Notes: generated from the sequence alone by a model not told the origin. A stretch of 64,000 nt of DNA from Humibacillus sp. DSM 29435 (GCF_001758225.1 NZ_MAST01000007.1:62001-126000); one strand, 5' to 3'; counted from the stretch's first letter, positions 45,572 to 55,464 are shown. Made by a program: numbers and translations.

Positions 45572-48500
45572 TCAGACGGCCGTGGCGTTCTCGACGTAGC
45601 GGCAGAGCGCATTGACGGCGCGCAGGTCTTCGGGGTGATGCACGGCCGCGTCGAGCAGCAGCGGACTGGCCACGATGACCGCCAGCGCCTTGGCCCGCGA
45701 GATCGCCACGTTGAGGCGATGCACGTCGTAGAGGAAGGAGACCCCACGAGGCGCCAGGGCGGCGCTGGTCGTGCCCATCGAGTAGATGACGACGGCGGCC
45801 CCCTGGCCCTGGATCTTGTCGACGGTGCCCACCCGGGCGCCCTCGGGCAGATGGGCCACGAGCGTGGCCACGTGGGCGTTCCACGGCGCGACGACGAGGA
45901 TGTCGTCGATGGTCAGGGGCGCTGTCGTGCCGGTGGCGTCGGTCCACTCCCCCGCGAGCAGGTCGTCGACGAGCCGTCGCACGACGGCCGCCTCCTCGGC
46001 GCTCGACTGGTCGACCATCACACTGTGAACGACGGGGGCCCAGCGCAGCCCGGTGCCGCTGAGGGCTCGGCGGGAGCGCGGTGCCGAGACCTCGACCCGG
46101 CGCAGGTCCTGGCGGGCATCAGGCTGCGCAGACGCGAGCCGGCCCTCGTAGGCCAGCTCGGACACGAACCCGGTGAGCGCAGCATGCATGCGGTAGGTGT
46201 GGTCGAGGAAGACACCACGATCGGGCGGGATGACGTCGTGCGGGCCGATGAGGTGCTCGAGCACCGAGACCCCCGCGCCGAAGGGGTGCACGGCCTTGGT
46301 CGGCTGCTGCAGCTGCTGGGGGTCGCCCAGCAGCACGAGCGAGGTGGCCGCCTGCGACACGGCGACGGCGTTGGCGAGGGAGAACTGCCCCGCCTCGTCG
46401 ATGACGAGCACGTCGACCGCGTCGGCGAGGTCGTCGCGGGACCACAGCCACGCGGTGCCGCCGACGAGTTTCGCAGTGCCGGTGGTGAGGGCCTCGACGA
46501 CCTCGTGGTTACTTTTGGCCGGGCGGACGAGCGATGCCACCTCGTCGGTGATATCGGCGCTCGAGCTCGGGGCGGCCTCGCCGGTCTTGTGCAGTGCCGG
46601 GCGGTCGACCTTGTGCAACAGGTTGCGGATGACGGCGTGGGACAGGCCAGTGACCCCGACCTTCAGGCCATCGTCGAGCAGCTGCCGGATGAGTTTCGCT
46701 CCGGCGTAGGTCTTGCCCGCTCCGGGCGGGCCCTGGACCGCCAGCACCTCGCCGCGCAGCTCGGACCCGACGCGCACGACGACGTCGGCCGGGCTCTCGC
46801 CAGCACGCGCAACCATCGCGGCGGCATCCGGAACGACACTGCGCACCAGGCGGACGGCCAGGTTGTCGCCGCCCGACAACCAGGTCTGCGCCGACTGAGC
46901 GATGCTGGCCCTCAGTCCGTGGTTGCCGATGGGGCCGGGCGCCTTCAGCGCTCGGGGCGACGGCGGCTCGAGCCGCTTGCTCATCTTCAGCTCGACCCAC
47001 CCGGCCACCGGGTCGATCGCCACGATCTCGCCGACCCCTTTGTGGGTGTCGACGTCCTCGGCGCGGATGCCGGGCCGCAGCTGACACTCCTGGGCCGGGA
47101 AGGGGTAGCGCCAGACCAGCGACTGCTTCACGGCATCGACCTGCTGCGCCAAACCCAGCCCGGCGACCGCACCGGCGTTCTCGAGCAGCTCGTCGGACCC
47201 CTGCTCGCCGTAGCTGAAGTAGGCCCACCAGTCGGGGCGGTCCTCACGTCGGTGCCAGCCCACGCACCCGGCGAGCAGCTCGCCGACCACAGCCTCCGCC
47301 TCGGGGCCCGGTGAGGAGCAGTCGGTGCGGTGCTGCTCGGCCCGGGCCAGCAGCGCCTCGGCCAGCTCGATCTCGGCGCGCTCTGCCTCGTTGACCTCCT
47401 CGGCCGTCGCTCCCGAAGGACGGGTCAGCTGATGGCCGGCGCGAGCCAGCTCGTCGCGGCGCTCCTCCAGCCAGTCGTGCAGGGCCAGGGTCGACTCGAC
47501 ATCGACCTGGTTGTAGGCCCGGATGTCCTCGAGAATCTGCGGGTCGGGCCGTCCTTCGTCGCGGGAGACGAGCCAGCGTTCGTACTCGACCACGGAGGCG
47601 AGCCCGTCGGAGACGGCATCCGATCCCTCTGCCCGGGTTCGGTGCCAGTAGAACTCCTCGAGCTTCTTGATCGAGTAGGAGCCCTTGCTGATGCGCAGGC
47701 CCTGACGCACCACGGCGTAGAGGTCGACGAACCGCTCGCCCCGCAGCAGCTGGTCGAGCTCGTGCTCACGGGTCGCGTGCTGGCTGGTGAGCCGCTTGAG
47801 GGCGGTCGTCTCGTACGGGGCGTAGTGGTAGATGTGCATGTCGGGGTGGGCCCTCCAGCGCTCGGCCAACCAGTCGACCAGGTCGGTGGTGAGGGCGCCC
47901 TCCTGCTGGAAGTCGTGCGCCCAGAAGCTGGTGAACTCAGACTCACGGGTCCAGATGCCGGCCAGGTACTCCCGGCCCATGCCTCCCTCGGCCCAGGGGT
48001 CGCCTTCGAAGTCGAGGTAGACATCGCCGGGGTCGGGCTCGGGCAGCAGCAGCAGGCCGGTCGGCCGCCCACTGGGGTCGGGGTCGAGCAGCTCGTACCG
48101 GGCCTGGCCCGTCTCGCGCTCGGCGAGCTGAAGCCGAGCCTGCGGCACCAGCCGGTGTCGAGCAGCCGACGACAGCACGCCGGTCAGCCGGCCCTCGCTC
48201 GCGTCGGCGAGGGCCCGCAGGGTCGGGATACCGGCGTCGATGAGCCGGGCCCGGTGGTCGGTGCGCATGCCGGCCACCTGGATCAGGTCGTCACGCTCGA
48301 CCCACTCCTGGGCGCACCGCTCCTTCCAACGACACTGGCCGCAGTGCTCCACCCGGTTCGACTCGGTGCCTCGTGGTCGCTCGATGGCGTCGAGCAGGTC
48401 GGCCCGGCGGCGGCGCGCGTAGGGGGCCACGTCGATCAGGCGCCACTGGTGCTGTGCCCGGTCGCCGGTCACGACGGTGAGCCACTGCGGAGCCGCACCC

Positions 48501-48982
48501 TGCAGCGTCTCGAGGCGAGCGGCGTAGGTCGCCATCTGCAGCAGCGCGGGCACCTTGAGCCGGCGGGCCAGCTTGGTGTCGGCGATGTCGTAGCTGAAGT
48601 CACCGAGGTCGCTGGGCCGGCCGGGCACCTTGAGCAGGAAGTCGGCCAGCCCCACCCAGGCTCCGTCGAAGAAGGTGGCCTGGTAGACGACGTCGACCCC
48701 TCGCCGCATGGCCTCGACCGTGGCCTGTTCGGCGGCCGTTCCCTTCAGGCCCAGGCGGGCGATGTCCTCGACGACGAGGCCGTCAGCGCGCAGGGTCTCG
48801 AGGTAGGCCTGCTCGTGCTGCAGACCCTTGGCGAACACGAGGTTGAGAGCGTCGTCAGTGGGCACGGCGCGCGGCGCACCGGATTCGAGGGCCTCGAGGT
48901 CGAGGGTCGTGATGTGCGGGCAGGCCACGTGCTTGGTGAGGTCGGTGGGGCTGAGCACGAGGCGGCCGTCGATGCGCTGCAT
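45572..48982 (-). CDS. TM0106-type RecB-like nuclease fused to an RNase H-like domain and an SF1 helicase
   Basis: The 1136-aa product combines three modules. An N-terminal Cas4/RecB-like nuclease has Cys in HVACPH, DTK near residue 134, QMATYAARL, and the Cys cluster CGQCRWKERC near residue 212 that could hold an Fe-S cluster. An RNase H-like exonuclease domain begins DVYLDFEGDPW near residue 318. A Upf1/Dna2-like SF1 helicase has GPPGAGKT near residue 750, VLVIDEAGQF near 858, LLGDPQQLQQP, and a final LNVAISRAKALAVIVAS. The ATG at 48982 is preferred over 49027. Such fusions are widespread and thought to act in DNA processing or repair; a defence role is possible but unproven. Confidence 0.88.
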   Translation of the reverse strand: MQRIDGRLVLSPTDLTKHVACPHITTLDLEALESGAPRAVPTDDALNLVFAKGLQHEQAYLETLRADGLVVEDIARLGLKGTAAEQATVEAMRRGVDVVYQATFFDGAWVGLADFLLKVPGRPSDLGDFSYDIADTKLARRLKVPALLQMATYAARLETLQGAAPQWLTVVTGDRAQHQWRLIDVAPYARRRRADLLDAIERPRGTESNRVEHCGQCRWKERCAQEWVERDDLIQVAGMRTDHRARLIDAGIPTLRALADASEGRLTGVLSSAARHRLVPQARLQLAERETGQARYELLDPDPSGRPTGLLLLPEPDPGDVYLDFEGDPWAEGGMGREYLAGIWTRESEFTSFWAHDFQQEGALTTDLVDWLAERWRAHPDMHIYHYAPYETTALKRLTSQHATREHELDQLLRGERFVDLYAVVRQGLRISKGSYSIKKLEEFYWHRTRAEGSDAVSDGLASVVEYERWLVSRDEGRPDPQILEDIRAYNQVDVESTLALHDWLEERRDELARAGHQLTRPSGATAEEVNEAERAEIELAEALLARAEQHRTDCSSPGPEAEAVVGELLAGCVGWHRREDRPDWWAYFSYGEQGSDELLENAGAVAGLGLAQQVDAVKQSLVWRYPFPAQECQLRPGIRAEDVDTHKGVGEIVAIDPVAGWVELKMSKRLEPPSPRALKAPGPIGNHGLRASIAQSAQTWLSGGDNLAVRLVRSVVPDAAAMVARAGESPADVVVRVGSELRGEVLAVQGPPGAGKTYAGAKLIRQLLDDGLKVGVTGLSHAVIRNLLHKVDRPALHKTGEAAPSSSADITDEVASLVRPAKSNHEVVEALTTGTAKLVGGTAWLWSRDDLADAVDVLVIDEAGQFSLANAVAVSQAATSLVLLGDPQQLQQPTKAVHPFGAGVSVLEHLIGPHDVIPPDRGVFLDHTYRMHAALTGFVSELAYEGRLASAQPDARQDLRRVEVSAPRSRRALSGTGLRWAPVVHSVMVDQSSAEEAAVVRRLVDDLLAGEWTDATGTTAPLTIDDILVVAPWNAHVATLVAHLPEGARVGTVDKIQGQGAAVVIYSMGTTSAALAPRGVSFLYDVHRLNVAISRAKALAVIVASPLLLDAAVHHPEDLRAVNALCRYVENATAV

Positions 48983-49070
48983 GTCCGCGAGTATGCCGGG
49001 AGGCGCTGACGACGCCCGGCGCCCCACCTCGAACGTTCCGAGCTCGCCCCACGACAGGCGTAGCCGGGCG

Positions 49071-49449
49071 TCAGCCCGAAAGCCGCCCCCCGTGGGTGAC
49101 GGCTTCGACGTTGTTGCCGTCGGGGTCGCGAACGAAGGCCCCGAAGTACCGCTCGTGGTACTCGGGCCACAGCCGGGGTTCGTGCAACGACTCGGCGCCG
49201 AGCTCGACGGCCCTGTCGTGAAAGGCCGTCACCACGCCCGAGTCGGCGGCCGTGAACGCCACGTGCACCTCTCGGTTGGGCCCCTCGTCGGGTGCCTGGC
49301 TGATCCAGAAGACCGGGTGGCCCTCGGCGCCGTAGCCGATGGCGACGGTGGTCGAGCTGTCGGGTGAAGCCGAGCAGGCCCAGAACCTCGTCGTAGAAAT
49401 GCGCGCTGGCTGCCATGTCGGCGCAGCCGATACCGAAGTGGTCGATCAT
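49071..49449 (-). pseudogene. Frameshifted VOC-family (glyoxalase-like) gene
   Basis: The N-terminal part reads MIDHFGIGCADMAASAHFYD, then EVLGLLGFTR, in one frame from the ATG at 49449. The continuation VAIGYGAEGHPVFWISQAPD, then EGPNREVHVAFTAADSG through FVRDPDGNNVEAVTHGG, is in another frame ending at 49071. Together they make one ordinary VOC protein, so a one- or two-base indel occurred near 49350-49360. It may be a real inactivation or a sequencing error. It lies just upstream of the nuclease-helicase gene. Confidence 0.8.
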
Positions 49450-49612
49450 TCCCCGAACCTAGGTGCACCCACCGACGGCCACCAGTGCGCACGCCGGTCA
49501 GCGGCATCCGCAACCGGTCGGCTCAGCCCATTGTCATCGAGGGCGTCGTTTGGTCGACTGTGCGTGCAGGGTTCCGCCGACCGGGCCGAGCCCGAGACGA
49601 CTGGAGGTGCCC

Positions 49613-50044
49613 ATGAGCAGTGAGCCGCAGGCCGCGCCCGAAGCAACGACCGACGGGTTGACCGAGGTGTCCGCCCAGACGGTGCGCGTCACCCGTCGGG
49701 TCGAGGCGACCGTCGCGGAGGTGTGGCGCCACCTGGTGAGCCCCGCGGGCACGGCTGCCCTGCTCGGCGCCGGTGCCGAGCTCGGCACCAAGGGCGAGTC
49801 GTGGCGCAGCAGCGAGGGACCGCACGGCGTGCTGCGCAGCTACCACCCCCTCGAGCAGGTACGGGTGTCGTGGCACGCCGACGACGACGGGCCGGCGAGC
49901 CTCGTGGACCTGCACCTGGTGCCGGAGGGCGAGGCGACCCGAGTCGACATCGTGCACGAGCGCCTCACCGCGGCCGATCCGCATCCCGACCTACCGCGGC
50001 ACTGGCAGAGGGCGCTCGACCGCTTCGCCTACGAGATGGGCTGA
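49613..50044 (+). CDS. SRPBCC (AHSA1/START-like) domain protein
   Basis: The 143-aa product is a single SRPBCC domain starting at VRVTRRVEATVAEVWRHLVS and ending LPRHWQRALDRFAYEMG, with the helix-grip pattern and the central VRVSWHADD strand. Members bind hydrophobic ligands or act as co-chaperone-like domains; no specific role is visible. GGAGGT precedes the ATG at 49613. It is a lone plus-strand gene upstream of the purine cluster. Confidence 0.82.
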   Translation: MSSEPQAAPEATTDGLTEVSAQTVRVTRRVEATVAEVWRHLVSPAGTAALLGAGAELGTKGESWRSSEGPHGVLRSYHPLEQVRVSWHADDDGPASLVDLHLVPEGEATRVDIVHERLTAADPHPDLPRHWQRALDRFAYEMG

Positions 50045-50117
50045 TCGGCTCTCTCGACCGCGGCCGCCCCTCGCCGACCATCCACGCCCGCAGGCTGGGA
50101 ATTTTCTGACCAAACTC

Positions 50118-50191
50118 TTGACGTGAGCGGCGTCACGCCCATAAAGTTCCGTCGTTCGGTAAGTCAATTCCACATAATGGAAATTAATCCA
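50118..50191 (+). promoter_or_regulatory. Promoter and AT-rich operator of the purine permease operon
   Basis: TTGACG (50118-50123) and TAAAGT (50142-50147) are 18 bp apart, predicting a start near 50154. Just downstream lies TTCCA-CATAA-TGGAA (50168-50182), a perfect 5-bp-arm dyad, overlapping TGGA-N6-TCCA (50178-50191). Such AT-rich dyads are typical of IclR-family operators. Their position after the start site would suit a repressor. A leader of about 145 nt follows. Confidence 0.65.
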
Positions 50192-50299
50192 AAGCGGTCA
50201 TTAACGGCCCACCGCGACCTGAGCCCCACCATCCTGAGGGCATCGCAGCGTTGCGAGCGATTCGAGCCACACCCGCAGCCTCGACATCGGAGTTCACTC

Positions 50300-52279
50300 A
50301 TGAGTGCAACCGTCACGCCCCCGGCCCCATCGAAGCGCAAGTCCCGTCACCCCGTCGACGAGATCCTGCCCGCCCCGAAACTGTTCGTCTACGGCTTCCA
50401 GCACGTGCTCGCGTTCTACGCCGGCGCGGTCATCGTGCCGATCCTGCTGGCCGGAGCCATCGGTCTGAGCCAGGAAGAGCTCATCCACCTGATCAACGCC
50501 GACCTCTTCACCTGCGGGATCGCCTCGATCATCCAGTCGGTCGGCTTCTGGAAGATCGGTGTCAGGCTCCCCCTGCTCCAAGGCGTCACCTTCACCGCCG
50601 TCTCGCCCATGATCGCCATCGGCCTCGCGGCCGGAGGTGGCACCGACGGCCTGCTGGTCATCTATGGCGCGGTCATCGTCGCCGGGCTGTTCACCTTCTT
50701 CCTGGCGCCCTACTTCAGCAAGCTGATCCGCTTCTTCCCGCCGGTGGTCACGGGCACCGTAATCCTCATCATCGGCATCGCGCTGCTGCCCGTGGCGGCC
50801 AACGACGCCGCCGGAGGTCTCGGCCCGAACTTCAACCCGGCCAGCGGCAAGAACATGGCGTACGCCCTCGGCACGTTGTTGCTCATCGTCGCGATCCAGC
50901 GCATCTTCAAGGGGTTCATGGCCACGGTCGCCGTGCTCGTCGGCCTCGTCATCGGCACGCTCATCGCCTTCATCCTGGGTGATGCCACCTTCAGCAACGT
51001 GTCGACCTCGGGTTGGTTCGGCGTGACCACCCCGTTCTTCTTCGGCATACCCAAGTTCTCGGCGGCCGCCATCATCTCGATGATCGTCGTCATGCTCATC
51101 ACCGCGGTCGAGACCACCGGCGACGTGTTCGCTACGGGCGAGATCGTCGACAAGCGCATCGAGAGTGAGGACATCGCTCGGGCGCTGCGCGCCGACGGCG
51201 TCTCGACCGCTCTCGGCGGGGTGCTCAACTCCTTCCCCTACACCTGCTTCGCCGAGAACGTCGGCCTGGTGCGCCTCACCCGGGTCAAGAGCCGCTACGT
51301 GGTGGCCATGGCGGGCGCGATCATGATCGTCATCGGGCTCATCCCGAAGGCCGGTGCCCTGGTGGCCGGCATCCCGTCCCCCGTTCTCGGTGGTGCGGCG
51401 CTGGCCATGTTCGCCACCGTGGCCGTCGTCGGCATCCAGACGCTCTCGCGGGTCGACTTCCACGACCACCGCAACGTCGTCATCGTCGGCACCGCCCTGG
51501 CCCTGGCGGTGTACGTGACGTTCCTGTCGTCCGGGTCGACCGGGTTCGCAGCCCAGGGGACCAAGGACATCTCCAACGCCGTGCCGGAGTGGTCGAAGGT
51601 CATCTTCGGCTCCGGCATCACCCTCGGTAGCCTCACGGCCATCGTGCTCAACCTCGTCTTCCACCACATCGGCACAGACCGCGGCCCCGCCGTGGCCGGC
51701 TCGCCCGGGCAGCTCATCCGTCTCAGTGATGTCAACGCCATGTCGCGCGACGAGTTCGTCGAGACGTTCGGCAGCCTCTTCCAGGGCCCGACCTGGATGG
51801 TGGAGCGCGCGTACGAGCAGCGGCCCTTCGCCGACACCAAGGGCCTGCGTCAGTCGTTCCAGAAGGCTCTCTTCGCGGCCAGCGAGAGCGAGCAGCGTGA
51901 TCTCATCGGCGCCTACCCCGACCTGGGCGCCGAGAGCGTCGCCGGCGGCGAGGAGGGTGAGAACTCGCGCCGAGACCAGGCCACGCTCGGGCTGACCCGA
52001 CTCGACGCCAAGGACCACGACGAGCTGAGCGACCTCGACGCGCAGTACCGCGAGCGGTTCGGCTTCCCGCTGGTGACCTGCGTGCGCGACCGTGACTCGT
52101 ACGCCCAGGTGCTGCGCCACGGGTGGGAGCGGCTCAACAACACCGAGAGCCATGAGCACGCGGCCGCACTCATCGAGATCACGAAGATCGCGGGCTACCG
52201 CTTCGATGACCTCGTCGCCGACGCCAACCCCATCCAGAGCGCCCGGGTGCGGTCGGTCGACGTCGACCGCCTGTCATGA
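50300..52279 (+). CDS. NCS2 purine permease fused to a C-terminal UraD-like (OHCU decarboxylase) domain
   Basis: The 659-aa product starts with an NCS2 nucleobase:cation symporter (about residues 15-465), with YGFQHVLAFYAG in TM1, ITAVETTGDVFATGEI in TM8, and FPYTCFAENVGLVRLTRVKS, the family signature with Glu where Gln is usual. From about residue 471 a UraD-like domain follows (FGSLFQGPTWMVERAY, YRERFGFPLVTCVRDRDSYA). In uricolytic OHCU decarboxylases the catalytic histidine sits in HPDL/HPxIG; here Tyr539 occupies it (AYPDLG), and the later EQ motif reads DQ. The ATG at 50300 is the chosen start. The stop overlaps the deaminase start. Xanthine or urate transport is likely; activity of the fused domain is uncertain. 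Confidence 0.88.
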   Translation: MSATVTPPAPSKRKSRHPVDEILPAPKLFVYGFQHVLAFYAGAVIVPILLAGAIGLSQEELIHLINADLFTCGIASIIQSVGFWKIGVRLPLLQGVTFTAVSPMIAIGLAAGGGTDGLLVIYGAVIVAGLFTFFLAPYFSKLIRFFPPVVTGTVILIIGIALLPVAANDAAGGLGPNFNPASGKNMAYALGTLLLIVAIQRIFKGFMATVAVLVGLVIGTLIAFILGDATFSNVSTSGWFGVTTPFFFGIPKFSAAAIISMIVVMLITAVETTGDVFATGEIVDKRIESEDIARALRADGVSTALGGVLNSFPYTCFAENVGLVRLTRVKSRYVVAMAGAIMIVIGLIPKAGALVAGIPSPVLGGAALAMFATVAVVGIQTLSRVDFHDHRNVVIVGTALALAVYVTFLSSGSTGFAAQGTKDISNAVPEWSKVIFGSGITLGSLTAIVLNLVFHHIGTDRGPAVAGSPGQLIRLSDVNAMSRDEFVETFGSLFQGPTWMVERAYEQRPFADTKGLRQSFQKALFAASESEQRDLIGAYPDLGAESVAGGEEGENSRRDQATLGLTRLDAKDHDELSDLDAQYRERFGFPLVTCVRDRDSYAQVLRHGWERLNNTESHEHAAALIEITKIAGYRFDDLVADANPIQSARVRSVDVDRLS

Positions 52280-53691
52280 GCGCGGCCGGCAGCACGCACG
52301 CCGGCCGGCTGGTTCTCGACGGATGCATCGTCGTCACGATGGATCCCGCCCGCACGGAGCACGCGGTCGGTCACGTCGTGATCGAGGGAACTCGCATCGT
52401 GTCGGTCGGTGCCGGGCCGTACGCGAGTAGCCCGGATGCCGCAGGGTTCGCCGCCGCCCGGCACCCGGGCTCCGGTGAGGTTCGCATCGTCGATGCCCGT
52501 GGCTGTGTTGCGACACCAGGGCTCGTCAACACCCATCATCACCTCTATCAGTGGGCTACTCGCGGAATCGCATGTGACGCAACTCTTTTCGAGTGGCTCA
52601 CCACGTTGTACCCGGTGTGGTCAGGCCTCGACGAAGACATCACCAGAGCGGCCGCCACAGCGGGTCTCGGCTGGCTCGCCCGGACCGGGTGCACGACCTC
52701 GATGGACCATCACTACGTCTTCCCCCATCGGGGCGGCGACCTGCTCGGCGCCGAGATCGCGGCGGCAGCCGAGGTCGGTACCCGCTTCCTGGTCACGCGC
52801 GGCTCGATGGACCTCGGTCGTTCCCGAGGTGGCCTGCCGCCCGACGACGTCGTCGAGAGCCTCGATGACATCCTGGCGGCGACCGTCGACGCGATAGACC
52901 GGCATCACGACCCCTCGCCGGAGTCGATGCTCCGGGTCGGAGTGGCGCCCTGCTCTCCGTTCTCGGTGACCGGAGACCTGCTCCGTGAGTCGGCCCTGCT
53001 CGCCCGCGGCAGCGGGGTCCGACTGCACACGCACCTGGCCGAGACGACCGACGAGGCGGCGTTCTGCCGCGAGCACTTCGAGATGACCCCCGTCGAGTAC
53101 ATGGAGTCGGTGGGCTGGATCGGTGACGACGTGTGGTTCGCGCACGGCATCCACTTCGACGACGCGGGCATCGCCACGCTGGCCGGCAGCGGTAGCGGCG
53201 TGGCGCACTGCCCGTCGTCGAACGCTCGTCTCGGTGCCGGGATCGCCCGCACCAGGGCGCTGCGAGACGCGGGGGTACCGGTGGGCCTCGGGGTCGACGG
53301 GCCGGCCTCGAACGAGTCGTCGTCGATGCTCGAGGAGGCCAGGCACGCGTTGTTGTTCGCTCGTGCCGTGGGCGGTCCCCTCGCGCTCGGCGTGCGCGAC
53401 GCCCTCGAGATGGCCACGATCGGGGGCGCGAAGGTGCTCGGGTGGGACGACCAGATCGGTTCGCTCGAACCGGGCAAGCTCGCCGACATCGCGCTCTGGC
53501 GGGTCGACGGGCTGGCCCACGGTGACATCGTCGACGCGGTGGCCGGTCTCGTGCTCGGCGACCGCCCGCCCCTTCAGCTTCTGCTGGTCGGCGGCCGCCC
53601 GGTGGTGGAAGGAGACCACCTCGCTACCGTGGACGAGCACCGTCTCGCGACCGATCTCCAGCACGCCAGCACGACCCTGCTCAGTCGCTAA
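52276..53691 (+). CDS. 8-oxoguanine deaminase (amidohydrolase family)
   Basis: The 471-aa product is a metal-dependent amidohydrolase. It has NTHHHLYQWATRG (metal-binding HxH, with the HHLYQ form seen in 8-oxoguanine deaminases), HTHLAETTDEAAFC, FAHGIHF, VAHCPSSNARLGAGIA, and the metal Asp in GVDGPASNESSSM. The family converts 8-oxoguanine to urate and also acts on related purines and triazines. The ATG overlaps the permease stop as ATGA, so it is coupled to purine uptake. Its neighbours support a purine substrate. Confidence 0.88.
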   Translation: MSAAGSTHAGRLVLDGCIVVTMDPARTEHAVGHVVIEGTRIVSVGAGPYASSPDAAGFAAARHPGSGEVRIVDARGCVATPGLVNTHHHLYQWATRGIACDATLFEWLTTLYPVWSGLDEDITRAAATAGLGWLARTGCTTSMDHHYVFPHRGGDLLGAEIAAAAEVGTRFLVTRGSMDLGRSRGGLPPDDVVESLDDILAATVDAIDRHHDPSPESMLRVGVAPCSPFSVTGDLLRESALLARGSGVRLHTHLAETTDEAAFCREHFEMTPVEYMESVGWIGDDVWFAHGIHFDDAGIATLAGSGSGVAHCPSSNARLGAGIARTRALRDAGVPVGLGVDGPASNESSSMLEEARHALLFARAVGGPLALGVRDALEMATIGGAKVLGWDDQIGSLEPGKLADIALWRVDGLAHGDIVDAVAGLVLGDRPPLQLLLVGGRPVVEGDHLATVDEHRLATDLQHASTTLLSR

Positions 53692-53705
53692 GAACATCCG
53701 CAATG

Positions 53706-53756
53706 CGAAATTAGTATTCCGAAACCGTTGCCTCGCTGGGGGGCGAGTCGTATAGT
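53706..53756 (+). promoter_or_regulatory. xdh operon promoter with upstream dyad
   Basis: TTGCCT (53728-53733) and TATAGT (53751-53756) are separated by 17 bp, predicting a start near 53763. Immediately upstream is CGAAATTAGTATTCCG (53706-53721). Its reverse complement shares CGGAA-N5-ATTTCG with the dyad at the iclR promoter. A leader of about 115 nt precedes the ATG at 53879. Confidence 0.65.
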
Positions 53757-53878
53757 TGGGCGAACCCCCGGTCGCTGTTCGGCATGGACAACCAGCGAAC
53801 CGGTTTCACTCTAACCATGCGACTGATCGCCTCGATCGGTTGGACTCGGTGCACCGTTGCACCCGACAAGGAGTGAAC

Positions 53879-55464
53879 ATGGCGTCCAAGACCGCAACCG
53901 TTGCAGAACTGGTCCCGGCACCCGCTGCGATCGTCAACGGCCGATCCTGCGGGTTCGGCGGGATCAGCCCGCAGACCTCGGCTCTCGACTGGTTGCGAGA
54001 GCAGGGACTCACGGGCGCCAAGGAGGGCTGCGCCGAGGGCGAGTGCGGCGCCTGCTCGGTGCTCGTGGCCCGCCCCGCCGGCGACCATGACGAAGCGGGC
54101 AGCCAGTGGACGGCCATCAACGCCTGCCTCATCCCCGCCGCGTCCCTCGACGGTCAGGAGGTCGTGACGGCAGAGGGCCTCGGCACCGCCTCGCAGATGC
54201 ACCCCGTGCAGTACGAGATGGCGATGCGGGGCGGCTCGCAGTGCGGCTACTGCACCCCCGGCTTCGTCTGCAGCATGGCCGCCGAGTACTACCGCCCCGG
54301 CCGCTGCGGCGCGGACACACCCGTCGGCGACTACGTGCCGGGCAGCTCCGCCACGCTGCCCGTCGAGGGCGAGAGCGCCGCGGCCGACCTCGACCCCAAC
54401 GCACCGCAGCACGACTCCCTCGACCACGACCACGGCGCCAACGGTTTCGACCTCCACGCCTTGTCGGGCAACCTCTGCCGCTGCACGGGCTACCGCCCCA
54501 TCCGCGACGCCGCCTACGCCTTGGGCATCCCATCAGACGATGACGCCTTCGCCGACCGTCGCCACCGGCCGGCTCCGGATGCCGTGCCGACGCGGCTCAA
54601 GGCTGCAACCGGCACCTACGCTCGCGCCGCAGACCTCTCCGACGTGTTCACGCTCCGTTCCGAGCACCCCGAGGCCACGCTCGTCGCCGGCTCGACCGAC
54701 TGGGGCGTCGAGGTCAACATCCGCGGGGTGCGGGCCCCCTTCGTCATCGGCATCGACCGCGTGCCCGAGCTGCGCACCTTCGAGATCGGCGACTCCTCGA
54801 TCGAGCTCGGCGCCGCCCTCACCCTCTCCGAGCTCGAGTCTCGCCTCGACGGGCGGATCCCCTTGCTGGCCGAGGTCTTCCCGCAGTTCGCCTCCCGGCT
54901 GATCCGCAACGGAGCCACCATCGGTGGCAACCTCGGCACCGGCTCACCCATCGGCGACACCCCGCCCGCGCTGCTCGCCCTCGAGGCGGTGGTCGTGCTC
55001 GCCTCCCCGGCCGGAGACCGAGAGGTGCCGCTCGCCGACTACTTCACCGGCTACCGCGCCACCGTGAAGGCGGCCGACGAGATCATCCGGGCCGTGCGCG
55101 TGCCGCTGCCGCTCAGCACCGTCACCGGCTTCCACAAGATCGCCAAGCGTCGCTTCGACGACATCAGCAGCGTGGCCGTCGGTTTCGCGCTGACCATCGA
55201 CGACGGTGTGGTCACCAAGGCGCGCATCGGCCTCGGCGGGGTGGCCGCCACCCCGATCCGAGCGCGCGAAACCGAAGCCGCACTCGAGGGTCAGCCCTTC
55301 ACCCGTGAGGTCGCGCGAACGGCTGCTGCCATCATGCGCCGCGAGGGCACCCCGATGGACGACCACCGCGCCAGCGCCGCCTACCGCAGCACCATGCTCG
55401 GCACGGCCCTGCTGAAGCTGCACGCCCAGCACGGACACAACACCACGACCGAGGAGGCATCGGC

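Noticed and set aside
45635-49009. Two long plus-strand frames covering the nuclease-helicase gene
   Set aside because: They are shadows of the minus-strand gene, which has intact nuclease and helicase motifs throughout.
50294-52159. 621-codon antisense frame over the purine permease gene
   Set aside because: The permease-UraD and deaminase motifs are on the plus strand; the antisense product is low-complexity and Asp/Glu/His/Gly-rich.
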